Origin: Streptomyces rugosispiralis
Lineage (GTDB): Bacteria > Actinomycetota > Actinomycetes > Streptomycetales > Streptomycetaceae
Reading direction: 5' to 3'
DNA: 64,000 bases
Assembly: GCF_024505145.1 (NCBI RefSeq)
Contig: NZ_JANIAA010000022.1
Span: 62,001 to 126,000, forward strand
The position numbers and the translations under genes are program-made. The notes beneath the pieces were generated by a model. The model was not told the DNA's origin and searched no databases. It saw only the letters and a program-made list of their open reading frames with translations. Shown one piece after another: positions 8,289 to 15,629 of this stretch; the stretch's first letter is position 1; each line of letters opens with the position of its first letter.

Positions 8289-8723
8289 TCAGACGAGCCG
8301 TACCACGGCGCGGGCCCGGCCCAGCACCTTCTGGCCGGCGCTGGTCGCCGTGATGTCGAGGCGCACCGTACGGGCCTCGTCGTCCAGTTTGGCGGTCACC
8401 TTGGCGCCGATCTCGATGACCGCGCCCTTGTCGTCGTTGGGGACCACGACCGGCCGGGTGAAGCGGACGCCGTACTCGACGAGGGCGCCGGGGTCGCCGG
8501 CCCACTCGGTCACCACGCGGGCCGCCTCGGCCATGGTGTAGGCGCCGTGCGCGATGACGTCGGGGAGGCCGACCTCCTTGGCGAACTGCTCGTTCCAGTG
8601 GATCGGGTTGAAGTCGCCCGACGCTCCCGCGTAGCGCACGAGGTCGGCGCGGTTCACCCGGAACTCGCGCGTCGGCACCTCGGTGCCGACCTCCACGGCG
8701 TCATACGAGATCTTGGCCGTCAT
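8289..8723 (-). CDS. hadB: MaoC-type (3R)-hydroxyacyl dehydratase, catalytic subunit
   Basis: A 144-residue single hot-dog domain. The hydratase-2 motif is complete: YAGASGDFNPIHWNEQFA, with the catalytic Asp and His, followed by IAHGAYTM. It is the partner of the gene just upstream, with which it overlaps by 4 bases (ATGA). In mycobacteria HadB pairs with HadA to dehydrate beta-hydroxyacyl-ACP in FAS-II mycolate elongation, and those genes occupy the same place next to rpmG and secE. Streptomyces makes no mycolates, so the substrate here is unknown; short or medium acyl thioesters are likely. Family assignment is secure. Confidence 0.85.
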   Translation of the reverse strand: MTAKISYDAVEVGTEVPTREFRVNRADLVRYAGASGDFNPIHWNEQFAKEVGLPDVIAHGAYTMAEAARVVTEWAGDPGALVEYGVRFTRPVVVPNDDKGAVIEIGAKVTAKLDDEARTVRLDITATSAGQKVLGRARAVVRLV

Positions 8724-9193
8724 CTGCTCTCCTCCTCCACCTCTGCGTCAGCGGCGCGGGCCACCAGCGTCGTGAACGACGTCGCTACATGATCACCCGC
8801 CTCGTCGTGGACCTCGCCGCGGACGGACAGGATGTCGTTGCCGGCCAGCGACTTGATCGAGTCGATGATCGAGGTGACCCTCAGCCGGTCCCCCGCGCGG
8901 ACCGGGCGGGTGTACTCGAACCGCTGGTCGCCATGGACCACCCGGCTGTAGTCCAGTCCCAGCTGCGGGTCCTCGACAACCTGCTTCCCGGCCGCCTTGA
9001 AGGTGATCGTGAAGATGAAGGTCGGCGGGGCGATCACATCGGGGTAGCCGAGGCCCTGGGCCGCCTCGGGGTCGGTGTAGACCGGATTGGTGTCACCGAG
9101 GGACTCGGCGAATTCCCGGATCTTCTCCCGGCCGACCTCGTACGGGGCGGTGGGCGGGTAGGTCCGCCCCACGAACGACTGGTCGAGCGCCAT
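8720..9193 (-). CDS. hadA: MaoC-like dehydratase, non-catalytic partner subunit
   Basis: A 157-residue hot-dog protein of the FAS1-dehydratase/MaoC N-terminal type. The position of the hydratase motif reads LGDTNPVYTD: the Asp-Asn-Pro frame is kept, but the catalytic His is replaced by Tyr. That is the pattern of HadA, which binds the acyl chain while HadB supplies catalysis. The following APPTFIFTI block and the C-terminal beta strands fit the family. The start is ATG at 9193 with AGGAGG seven bases upstream. It is translationally coupled to hadB and follows rpmG after a terminator. Confidence 0.83.
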   Translation of the reverse strand: MALDQSFVGRTYPPTAPYEVGREKIREFAESLGDTNPVYTDPEAAQGLGYPDVIAPPTFIFTITFKAAGKQVVEDPQLGLDYSRVVHGDQRFEYTRPVRAGDRLRVTSIIDSIKSLAGNDILSVRGEVHDEAGDHVATSFTTLVARAADAEVEEESR

Positions 9194-9229
9194 CGGCGCA
9201 CACCTCCTGCGATTGAATTACCAACGAAA

Positions 9230-9262
9230 CGAGGCCGCCCCCCGCGAGTGGGGGCGGCCTCG
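9230..9262 (-). terminator. Rho-independent-like terminator after rpmG
   Basis: CGAGGCCGCCCCC (9230-9242) and GGGGGCGGCCTCG (9250-9262) form a 13-bp stem with a 7-base loop. On the minus strand it is followed by TTTCGTT. It lies 15 bases beyond the rpmG stop, so hadA should have its own promoter or depend on readthrough. Confidence 0.85.
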
Positions 9263-9277
9263 AATGAGAGTTTATTG

Positions 9278-9442
9278 CTATCGCGTCTCACGGTGCGCGG
9301 TGTGCGCGTTGCAACGCGGGCAGTGCTTCTTGATCTCAAGACGATCCGGGTCGTTGCGCCGGTTCTTCTTGGTGATGTAGTTCCGCTCCTTGCACTCCAC
9401 GCAGGCCAGCGTGATCTTCGGGCGGACGTCGGTGGCAGCCAC
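9278..9442 (-). CDS. rpmG: 50S ribosomal protein L33
   Basis: A 54-residue L33 with the start GTG at 9442 and a good AGGAG seven bases upstream. It has the paired CxxC zinc motifs (CVEC and CPRC), so this is the zinc-binding (C+) form. Streptomyces usually also has a zinc-free paralogue under Zur control elsewhere. The conserved core is TKKNRRNDPDRLEIKKHCP. It lies between tRNA-Met and hadA, the usual actinobacterial order. Confidence 0.96.
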   Translation of the reverse strand: MAATDVRPKITLACVECKERNYITKKNRRNDPDRLEIKKHCPRCNAHTAHRETR

Positions 9443-9529
9443 GTGAGTGCTCCTTGACGAACGGACTAGGGGATTAACGCAGAAAGAGTAGCCGATCGAA
9501 GGACCGACCCCACAATCGGCTACTGTCAG

Positions 9530-9602
9530 TAGCGGTGACCGGACTTGAACCGGTGACACAGCGATTATGAGCCGCTTGCTCTACCGACTGAGCTACACCG
9601 CT
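9530..9602 (-). tRNA. metT: tRNA-Met (anticodon CAT)
   Basis: A 73-base cloverleaf with acceptor AGCGGTG/CACCGCT, D-arm GCTCAGTCGGTAGAGC, anticodon loop CTCATAA (CAT) and T-arm CCGGTTCAAGTCCGG, discriminator A. It lacks the unpaired first base and GGG/CCC anticodon stem of initiators, so it is elongator-type. A CAT anticodon could also be a lysidine-modified tRNA-Ile; the position beside thrT and rpmG favours Met. Confidence 0.9.
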
Positions 9603-9661
9603 TCGATGCGAGTGACTCCCCGCTCGACCAGCGTAGCGGAACGGGAAGCCTCACACATCAG

Positions 9662-9734
9662 AGCCCCAATACGGAATCGAACCGTAGACCTTCTCCTTAC
9701 CATGGAGACGCTCTGCCGACTGAGCTATTGGGGC
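9662..9734 (-). tRNA. thrT: tRNA-Thr (anticodon GGT)
   Basis: A 73-base cloverleaf with acceptor GCCCCAA/TTGGGGC, anticodon stem TCTCC/GGAGA, loop ATGGTAA (GGT) and T-arm ACGGTTCGATTCCGT, discriminator T. It is the first gene of the thrT-metT-rpmG set on the minus strand. The 227 bp between it and the next plus-strand gene must hold its promoter; no consensus boxes were recognised. Confidence 0.96.
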
Positions 9735-9962
9735 GAGCGATGAAGACATTACACGGTCGGCCGCCGAAGGTGAAATCCGTATCGGCCCCTCGTCACCCTG
9801 AACTCATGCACCACACCGGTACGACTATTCGGCTCCTCCGCGAAGCCGCCCCCACCTCGTCCTAGGCTTCGCTTCGCACCCGCGTGATCTTGGCTGCGCA
9901 CGCATCCGGCGCGTGCCCGGCGCGTCACCCGTCGCGTGCCCGGCGCGAATCCCAGGAGCGCG

Positions 9963-11243
9963 ATGCCCGAGAGCCAGCAGCAGCCGCAACAGCCGCCCAG
10001 GAACGGCGGAGCGGCCCCCGGTGAGCCCACCGCCCTGGTGCTCGGCGGCGTCCGGCTCGCCGACGGGCGCACCGTGGACGTCCGGCTCAGCGGTGGGCGG
10101 ATCGAGGCCGTGGGCACGGCGGGCAGCCTCGTTCCCGGCACCCGGCTGGACCTCGGCGGCTATCTGCTGCTGCCCGCCCCCGCCGAACCCCACGCCCACT
10201 GCGACACCGCCCTTACGGCCGACATGGCGGGCCCGGTCCCGTACGCCCCCGGGGACGTCCAGCGCCGCACCGTCGAGGCCGCCCTGCTCCAACTGGGCCA
10301 CGGGGCGACGGCGCTGCGCACCCATGTCCGCGTCGGCGGGGTGCACGGACTGCGCTCCCTGGAGGCGGTCCTGGAGGCCGGCCGTGCGCTGCGCGGGCTC
10401 ACGGAGGTGAGCGCGGTGGCGGTGCCCAGGGTGCTGACCGGCGCCGCCGGGGCGGACGGTCTGGCGATGCTGCGGGACGCGGTGGGGATGGGCGCGTCGG
10501 TCATCGGCGGCTGCCCCGACCTCGACCCGGATCCGACCGGCCACGCCGAGGCGGTCCTCGACCTCGCCGCGCGCCACGGCTGCGCCGTCGATCTGCACAC
10601 GGACGGTGACGACCCGGCCCGCCTCGCCCGGCTCGCGGCGATGGCCGGGGGCCTGCGGCCGGGCGTCACGATCGGCCCCTGCGGCGGGCTGTCCCGGCTG
10701 GCCGCGGAGACGGCGGGGAGGATCGCCGAGCGGCTGGCGGCGGCCGGGGTGACCGTCGTCTGCCTCCCGCAGGGCGACTGCGCCGGGCTGGAGCACCAGG
10801 GCAGGCGGGGGGCGCGCACCCGCGCCTGCGCGCCGGTGCGGCTGCTGCGCGCCGCGGGCGTCCGGGTGGCCGCGGGCAGCGGGGCGCTGCGGGACGCGGT
10901 GAACCCCGTGGGGCGCGGCGATCCCCTGGAGGCCGCCTTTCTGCTGGCGTCCCGGGGCGAATCGCGGCCGGAGGAGGCGTACGAGGCGGTGTGCGCGCGG
11001 GCGCGGGCCGCGATGGGGCTCGCCGAGGTGCGGGTGGAGGCCGGATTCCCGGCGGAACTGCTCGCGGTGCGCGGGGACGGCCTCGCCGGGGTGCTCTCGC
11101 TCGCGTACAGCAGGGTCGTGGTGCACCGGGGGCGGGTGGTGGCCCGTACCAGCGCGGTGCGGGAGTACTGCGACTCGGCGGCCGCGGCGGCGCTGGATCT
11201 GCCCCGGCAGGCGCGGCCGCAGAGCGGCGGCGAGCAACAGTAG
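9963..11243 (+). CDS. Cytosine-deaminase-fold amidohydrolase, probably not catalytic
   Basis: A 426-residue protein of the cytosine deaminase (CodA) branch of the amidohydrolase superfamily. Two metal-binding histidines (His77, His79 in PHAHCD) and the third (His212 in DLHTDGDD) are present. Compared with E. coli CodA from memory, the catalytic Glu217 position is Gly215, the His246 position falls in IGPCGG with no His, and the metal Asp313 position reads Gly307 in AAGSGALRDAVNP. The flanking NPVGRGDPLEAA still matches the family. Start ATG 9963 has AGGAG at 9954-9958; a GTG at 9936 is possible. It may have lost deaminase activity or use another chemistry. The next gene starts 24 bases downstream. 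Confidence 0.75.
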   Translation: MPESQQQPQQPPRNGGAAPGEPTALVLGGVRLADGRTVDVRLSGGRIEAVGTAGSLVPGTRLDLGGYLLLPAPAEPHAHCDTALTADMAGPVPYAPGDVQRRTVEAALLQLGHGATALRTHVRVGGVHGLRSLEAVLEAGRALRGLTEVSAVAVPRVLTGAAGADGLAMLRDAVGMGASVIGGCPDLDPDPTGHAEAVLDLAARHGCAVDLHTDGDDPARLARLAAMAGGLRPGVTIGPCGGLSRLAAETAGRIAERLAAAGVTVVCLPQGDCAGLEHQGRRGARTRACAPVRLLRAAGVRVAAGSGALRDAVNPVGRGDPLEAAFLLASRGESRPEEAYEAVCARARAAMGLAEVRVEAGFPAELLAVRGDGLAGVLSLAYSRVVVHRGRVVARTSAVREYCDSAAAAALDLPRQARPQSGGEQQ

Positions 11244-11267
11244 GCCGCACGGCGTACGGTCGGGATC

Positions 11268-11933
11268 ATGCGCATTGTCATCGCTGGTGGACATGGACAG
11301 ATCGCGCTGCGGCTGGAGCGGCTGCTCACCGCGCGCGGAGACGAGGTGGCGGGCATCATCCGCAAGCCGGAACAGGCGGGCGACCTGCTGGCGTCGGGCA
11401 CCGAACCGGTCGTCTGCGACCTGGAGTCGGCCTCGCTGGAGGACGTGGTCAAGCATCTGGAGAACGCGGACGCGGCCGTCTTCGCGGCCGGGGCGGGCCC
11501 CGGCAGCGGTGCCGCCCGTAAGGACACCGTCGACCACCGGTCCGCGGTGCTCTTCGCGGACGCGGCCGAACGGGCCGGGGCCCGGCGGTTCCTGATCGTC
11601 TCCTCGACCGGCGCCTCCCACGAGCCGCCGCCGGACACCGACCCCGTCTTCGCCGCCTATCTGCGCGCCAAAGCCGCGGCGGACGACGACATCCGCGCCC
11701 GGGACGGCCTCGACTGGACCGTGCTGCGCCCGGGCCGGCTGACGAACGACCCGGGCACGGGCCGGGTGAAGCTGACCGAACGCGCCGGCCGCGCCGAGAT
11801 CACCCGCGACGATGTGGCCGCGGTCCTGGTCGCTCTCCTGGACGAGCCCCGTACGGCGGGCCGCACGCTGGAGCTGATCAACGGCGACACGGCGGTGGCG
11901 GACGCGGTGGGGGCGGTCGCCGGGCAGGGGTGA
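11268..11933 (+). CDS. NAD(P)-binding protein, atypical short-chain dehydrogenase (SDR_a5-like)
   Basis: A 221-residue Rossmann protein beginning MRIVIAGGHGQIALRLERLL, with the glycine-rich nucleotide loop at residues 7-12. VSSTGA and YLRAKAAADD resemble the SDR Ser and YxxxK region, and LDWTVLRPGRLTND is the family signature of YhfK/YtfG-like NAD(P)-binding proteins. It lacks a substrate domain of normal length, so it is an atypical SDR whose reaction is unknown. It follows the CodA-fold gene by 24 bases on the same strand, likely one transcription unit. Confidence 0.82.
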   Translation: MRIVIAGGHGQIALRLERLLTARGDEVAGIIRKPEQAGDLLASGTEPVVCDLESASLEDVVKHLENADAAVFAAGAGPGSGAARKDTVDHRSAVLFADAAERAGARRFLIVSSTGASHEPPPDTDPVFAAYLRAKAAADDDIRARDGLDWTVLRPGRLTNDPGTGRVKLTERAGRAEITRDDVAAVLVALLDEPRTAGRTLELINGDTAVADAVGAVAGQG

Positions 11934-11965
11934 GGAGCCGGGGCGGTCCGGCCCGGCCCGGCCCC

Positions 11966-12433
11966 TCAGAAGTCCACCCGGGCCGGGGCGTCGGCACGGG
12001 CCACGGACTCCTGGGCGTACTGCCGCTCGTACGCCGTCCGGATCCGCTCGATCCGCGGGTCCTGCGTGTCCGCCTCGGACGCCGGGTAGAGCAGGATCAC
12101 CTCGTACGAGCGCTCCCGCTCGATCGTCCCGTTCTCGTCCCGCCACTGCCCCCGGCCGTCGTGGATCGTCAGGCCGGCGGGGAACCGCGGGGTGACCTGC
12201 CGGTCCACGAAGGCCAGGAACTGCTTCTCGGTGACGGGCGGCCCGCCGTCGGGGCGCTCGGTGCCGAAGAAGAGCCGGGTCTCGACGTAGGGCTTGCCGC
12301 GGCCCACGGCGCCGGAGGCCGCCGCGGCGGGCGGGTCGTCCAGCGCGGCGTACGCGGCGACGGGGGTGGCGGCGGCGAGGACGAAGGCCGCCCCGACGGC
12401 GGCGAGACGGACGCGTGGCTTCATGGTCGGCAT
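11966..12433 (-). CDS. Secreted DUF3574 protein
   Basis: A 155-residue protein with a signal peptide (basic residues 5-9, hydrophobic 10-27, likely cleavage after AAYA near 29). The mature part has the DUF3574 pattern YVETRLFFGTERPDGG then VTPRFPAGLTIHDGRGQW and SYEVILLYP. No function is known. ATG at 12433 or the second Met at 12424 could be the start. It converges on the SDR gene. Upstream on its strand is the 22-bp tandem array. Confidence 0.75.
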   Translation of the reverse strand: MPTMKPRVRLAAVGAAFVLAAATPVAAYAALDDPPAAAASGAVGRGKPYVETRLFFGTERPDGGPPVTEKQFLAFVDRQVTPRFPAGLTIHDGRGQWRDENGTIERERSYEVILLYPASEADTQDPRIERIRTAYERQYAQESVARADAPARVDF

Positions 12434-12488
12434 CGTCCGATCGTCCCGGCGCCGGGGACCTCCGGGAAGAGCGCCTTACGGTGCGCGT

Positions 12489-12833
12489 TACGTGCGAGGC
12501 GCGGGGCGCGTACGTGCGAGGCGGGGGACGCGTACGTGCGAGGCGGGGGACGCGTACGTGCGAGGCGGGGGACGCGTACGCAGGAGGCGCGGGACGCGTA
12601 CGTGCGAGGCGGGGGACGCGTACGTGCGAGGCGGGGGACGCGTACGCAGGAGGCGCGGGACGCGTTCCTGCGGGGCGCGGGACGCGTACGTGCGATGCGC
12701 GGGACGCGTTCCTGCGGGGCGCGGGGCACGGTCGTGCGAGGCGCGGGACGCGTACGTGCGGGACGCGTTCCTGCGAGGCGCGGGGCACGTTCGTGCGAGG
12801 CGCGGGGCACGTTCGTGCGAGGCGCGGAGGCCG
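12489..12833. repeat. Tandem array of about sixteen 22-bp repeats
   Basis: Units start at 12489, 12511, 12533 and so on with an exact 22-base period to 12753. One shortened 15-base unit follows, then three more from 12768. Each unit contains variants of TACGTGCGAGGCG and ends GGGACGCG. Two recurring variants start TACGCAGGAGGCG or TTCCTGCGGGGCG. The period is not a multiple of three, so the array is not a protein repeat although all frames look open. It fills most of the 485-bp gap between the DUF3574 and DUF1206 genes (12434-12918), which has no other recognised content. Confidence 0.9.
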
Positions 12834-12918
12834 GCCCGGCCCGGTGTCAGGCGGCAGCGGCCCGGCCCGGGACCACCGTCGGAGGCCCGCCCCGGGACCG
12901 CGCGGCCCGGAGCGTCGC

Positions 12919-13764
12919 TCAGACCCTGCGCCACCGCGCCAGCGCGAACGAGAACACCCCGAAGAGCGCCAGCCCCAGCGCCACCGCCATCAGCAGCCAG
13001 GGCCCCGCCGCCGTCCCGGCGAAGGTCCGCAGGGTGTCGTCGATGCCCTTCACCTTGCCCGGGTCGTAGCGCACCGCGGCCGTGAGCGCGAAGCCGCCCG
13101 CCACCGCGAACACCGCCCCGCGGGCCACCCCGCCGCAGATCCCGAGCGCCTCCACGGCCCGCCGCGTCCGCCGGGACATCGCGCCCGCCTTGAGGTACTT
13201 GCGGAAGCCGCGCCGGATCGCCCGTACCGCGATCCACACCCCCGCCACCGCCACCGCGGTCCCGGCGGCGGCGACCAGCCACCGGCCGTACGGCAGGTCG
13301 AGCACGCGTGCCGTCACGTCCTTCGACTGCCGGTCGCTGGAGCCGCTGCCCTGCTCACCGGCGGCGAAGGAGAGCACCGAGTACGCGACGACGCCGTAGA
13401 AGACCGCGCGGGCCGCCCCCGCCAGCCGTTTCCGGGCCGCGCGCCCGTCCGGCCCCGCGGCCCCGAAGACCGCCTCGGACAGCCGCCACAGCGCCATGCA
13501 GACCAGCCCGACGCCGACCGCCCAGACCAGCGCCGCGCCGAACGGCTGCTCGGCGAGTGTCTGGAGCGCCCCGCCCCGGTCGGCCTGTTCGCCGTGGTCG
13601 CCCGAGGCGATGCGCAGCGCCAGGACGCCGATGAGCAGATAGAGCACTCCCCGGGTGGCCAGCCCCCAGCGGGCCGCCGCCTCGATGGCCCGGGTGCCCG
13701 CCTCGCGTGAGGTGCGTGTGCGCGTTGCCGAACCCAATCCGCGTGCGATCGACGATGCGTTCAC
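12919..13764 (-). CDS. DUF1206 integral membrane protein
   Basis: A 281-residue membrane protein with six predicted helices arranged as three helix pairs, each beginning with an Arg/Gly motif of the type WGLATRGVLYLLIG, ARAVFYGVVAYSVLS and GICGGVARGAVFAVAG. This internal threefold repeat is diagnostic of DUF1206. Function unknown. The start ATG at 13764 has GAAACGGTGAACG upstream, not a strong ribosome site. Transcribed divergently from the amidohydrolase at 13939. Confidence 0.85.
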   Translation of the reverse strand: MNASSIARGLGSATRTRTSREAGTRAIEAAARWGLATRGVLYLLIGVLALRIASGDHGEQADRGGALQTLAEQPFGAALVWAVGVGLVCMALWRLSEAVFGAAGPDGRAARKRLAGAARAVFYGVVAYSVLSFAAGEQGSGSSDRQSKDVTARVLDLPYGRWLVAAAGTAVAVAGVWIAVRAIRRGFRKYLKAGAMSRRTRRAVEALGICGGVARGAVFAVAGGFALTAAVRYDPGKVKGIDDTLRTFAGTAAGPWLLMAVALGLALFGVFSFALARWRRV

Positions 13765-13869
13765 CGTTTCCTCCCCAGTTGTCGCTCATCGTTTGCCCTG
13801 GACGTACGTGCGGAAACGGGACTTTCTCTTGTTGGTTGAAGCGATCCGCCCTACTCTGCCGCCAATCGA

Positions 13870-13888
13870 ATCTGACGAACCGTCAGAT
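13870..13888. promoter_or_regulatory. Palindromic operator, TetR type
   Basis: ATCTGACGAACCGTCAGAT is an 8-base inverted repeat around a 3-base centre (13878-13880), 51 bases before the amidohydrolase start. The pattern is typical of TetR-family operators controlling lipid or aromatic catabolism genes. No regulator gene is adjacent. Confidence 0.6.
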
Positions 13889-13938
13889 GAAGGGGAACGG
13901 ACAGGCCCACCACCAGGAGACCGGGGAGAGATGGCGAG

Positions 13939-15180
13939 ATGACCGGCGAGACGAACGGCACCACCGAGCTGCCCCTGGTCATCAGCGTCGATGACCATGT
14001 GATCGAGCCCGCGCACCTCTTCGAGACCTGGCTCCCGGCCAAGTACCGGGACCGCGGCCCCAAGCCCCTCACGGCCGGGATCGGCGAACTGGCCTATATC
14101 GGCGGCAAGTACAAGTTCACCACCGACCCGGACGGCCAGCTGACCGACTGGTGGCAGTACGAGGGCGACCTCTTCCCCTACAAGCGGATCATCGCCGCCG
14201 TGGGCTTCTCGCGCGACGAGATGACCCTGGACGGCATCACCCGCGAGCAGATGCGCCGCGGCTGCTGGGACCCCAAGGACCGACTCGCCGACATGGACCT
14301 CAACCATGTCGAGGCGTCACTGTGCTTCCCGACCTTCCCCCGCTTCTGCGGCCAGACCTTCGCCGAGGCGAAGGACAAGGAGGTCGGGCTGGCGTGCGTC
14401 CGCGCGTACAACGACTGGATGGTCGAGGAGTGGTGCGGCGACAGCGGCGGCCGCCTCATCCCGCTCTGTCTGATCCCCCTGTGGGACGTCGACCTCGCCG
14501 TCCAGGAGATCCGCCGCAACGCGGCCCGCGGCGTCCGCGCGGTGACCTTCAGCGAGATCCCCACCTACCTCGGGCTCCCCAGCATCCACAGCGGCTACTG
14601 GGACCCGTTCTTCGCCGAGTGCGAGGCCACGGGGACCGTCGTGTGCATGCACATCGGTTCCTCCTCCCAGATGCCCGCCGCCTCCCCCGACGCCCCGCCG
14701 GCCGTCCAGGCCGCGCTGAGCTTCAACAACGCCATGGCGTCGATGATGGACTTCCTCTTCAGCGGCGTCCTGGTCTCCTTCCCGCGCCTGAAGCTGGCCT
14801 ACGCCGAGGGCCAGATGGGGTGGATCCCCTACGCCCTGGAGCGCGCCGACGACGTCTGGGAGGAGCACCGCGCCTGGGGCGGCGTCCGCGACCTCATCCC
14901 CGAGCCGCCGTCCACGTACTACTACCGGCAGATCTTCTGCTGCTTCTTCCGCGACAAGCACGGGGTGGCCTCGCTGGACACGGTCGGCGTGGACAACGCC
15001 ACGTTCGAGACCGACTACCCCCACGTCGACTCCACCTGGCCGCACACCCGCCGCATCGCCGCCGAGCATGTGGCCGACCTCTCCCCCGAGACCACGTACA
15101 AGATCCTCCGCGGCAACGCGATCCGGATGCTGGAACTGGACCTCGACCGCCGCGGCCAAGGGCGCGGCGGCTGCGGCTAA
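13939..15180 (+). CDS. Amidohydrolase family 2 (ACMSD-like) metal-dependent hydrolase
   Basis: A 413-residue TIM-barrel amidohydrolase. VISVDDHVIEP supplies the N-terminal metal site (DxH), LCLIPLWDVDLAVQEIRR and VVCMHIGSSS the barrel His, and the late ETDYPHVDSTWP block the final metal Asp and His. ETDYPH with RGNAIRMLEL at the C-terminus is the hallmark of the COG2159 group, which includes decarboxylases and hydrolases acting on aromatic or acyl substrates. The substrate cannot be named. GGGGAGAG lies 8 bases before the ATG. An operator-like palindrome lies upstream. Its last codons are part of a 21-bp duplication, and its stop overlaps the mscL stop. Confidence 0.85.
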   Translation: MTGETNGTTELPLVISVDDHVIEPAHLFETWLPAKYRDRGPKPLTAGIGELAYIGGKYKFTTDPDGQLTDWWQYEGDLFPYKRIIAAVGFSRDEMTLDGITREQMRRGCWDPKDRLADMDLNHVEASLCFPTFPRFCGQTFAEAKDKEVGLACVRAYNDWMVEEWCGDSGGRLIPLCLIPLWDVDLAVQEIRRNAARGVRAVTFSEIPTYLGLPSIHSGYWDPFFAECEATGTVVCMHIGSSSQMPAASPDAPPAVQAALSFNNAMASMMDFLFSGVLVSFPRLKLAYAEGQMGWIPYALERADDVWEEHRAWGGVRDLIPEPPSTYYYRQIFCCFFRDKHGVASLDTVGVDNATFETDYPHVDSTWPHTRRIAAEHVADLSPETTYKILRGNAIRMLELDLDRRGQGRGGCG

Positions 15181-15199
15181 GGGCGCGGCGGCTGCGGCG
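15158..15199. repeat. 21-bp direct duplication at a convergent gene end
   Basis: AAGGGCGCGGCGGCTGCGG occurs at 15158-15176 and again at 15179-15197, a 21-base period. The stop codons of the amidohydrolase (15178-15180) and mscL (15177-15179) both fall at the junction of the two copies. Confidence 0.7.
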
Positions 15200-15629
15200 G
15201 CTCGTTCGTGCGCGGCTGGTCAGAGGCGCAGTAGCGGCACTTGCGCGCCGCCTCGGGGATGTCCTCGGCGAGGCACTCCGGGCAGGTCTTGAGCGGGCCC
15301 GGCTCCCCGAAGACCTCCGCGCCCCGGCGGCGCTGGGTGTACTTGTACGGCACGACGATCAGGAAGTAGATGACGGCCATGAAGATGACGAAGTAGATCA
15401 GGGCGGAGATGAACGACCCGATGTTGAGGTAGGTCGAGGTGTTCCCCTGGGCGCCGAGCTGCCAGCCCAGCCCGACCGATTTGCCGCCCTGGAGCCGGGC
15501 GATGATCGGATTGATCACGGAGTCGGTGAACGCCTTGATCAGCGTCGAGAACGCCAGCGCTGTGACCAGGCCGACGGCGACAACGATGACATCACCGCGC
15601 ATGAGGAAGTTCTTGAAGCCCCTGAGCAC
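15177..15629 (-). CDS. mscL: Large-conductance mechanosensitive channel with C-terminal zinc ribbon
   Basis: A 150-residue MscL. TM1 lies in the conserved GDVIVVAVGLVTALAFSTLI block and TM2 in FISALIYFVIFMAVIYFLIV. The channel opens under membrane tension to release solutes during osmotic downshock. After TM2 comes a tail with paired cysteines, CPEC and CRYC, 13 residues apart, a predicted zinc ribbon not present in E. coli or M. tuberculosis MscL as I recall them. The final residues are Pro-rich. The start ATG is at 15629. It converges on the amidohydrolase with overlapping stops. Confidence 0.93.
   Translation of the reverse strand: MLRGFKNFLMRGDVIVVAVGLVTALAFSTLIKAFTDSVINPIIARLQGGKSVGLGWQLGAQGNTSTYLNIGSFISALIYFVIFMAVIYFLIVVPYKYTQRRRGAEVFGEPGPLKTCPECLAEDIPEAARKCRYCASDQPRTNEPPQPPRP

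Noticed and set aside
9825..12788. A 987-codon minus-strand open frame running through the 22-bp array and opposite two genes
   Set aside because: It joins repeat-derived sequence to the antisense of the CodA-fold and SDR genes; no ribosome site, no conserved motif.
12489..12833. CRISPR array
   Set aside because: The 22-bp units are directly adjacent with no unique spacers, and no cas genes are nearby.
12294..13085. Repeat protein encoded by the 22-bp array
   Set aside because: The unit length is not a multiple of three, so the frame rotates through three different peptides; all six frames being open reflects lack of stop-like triplets in the unit.
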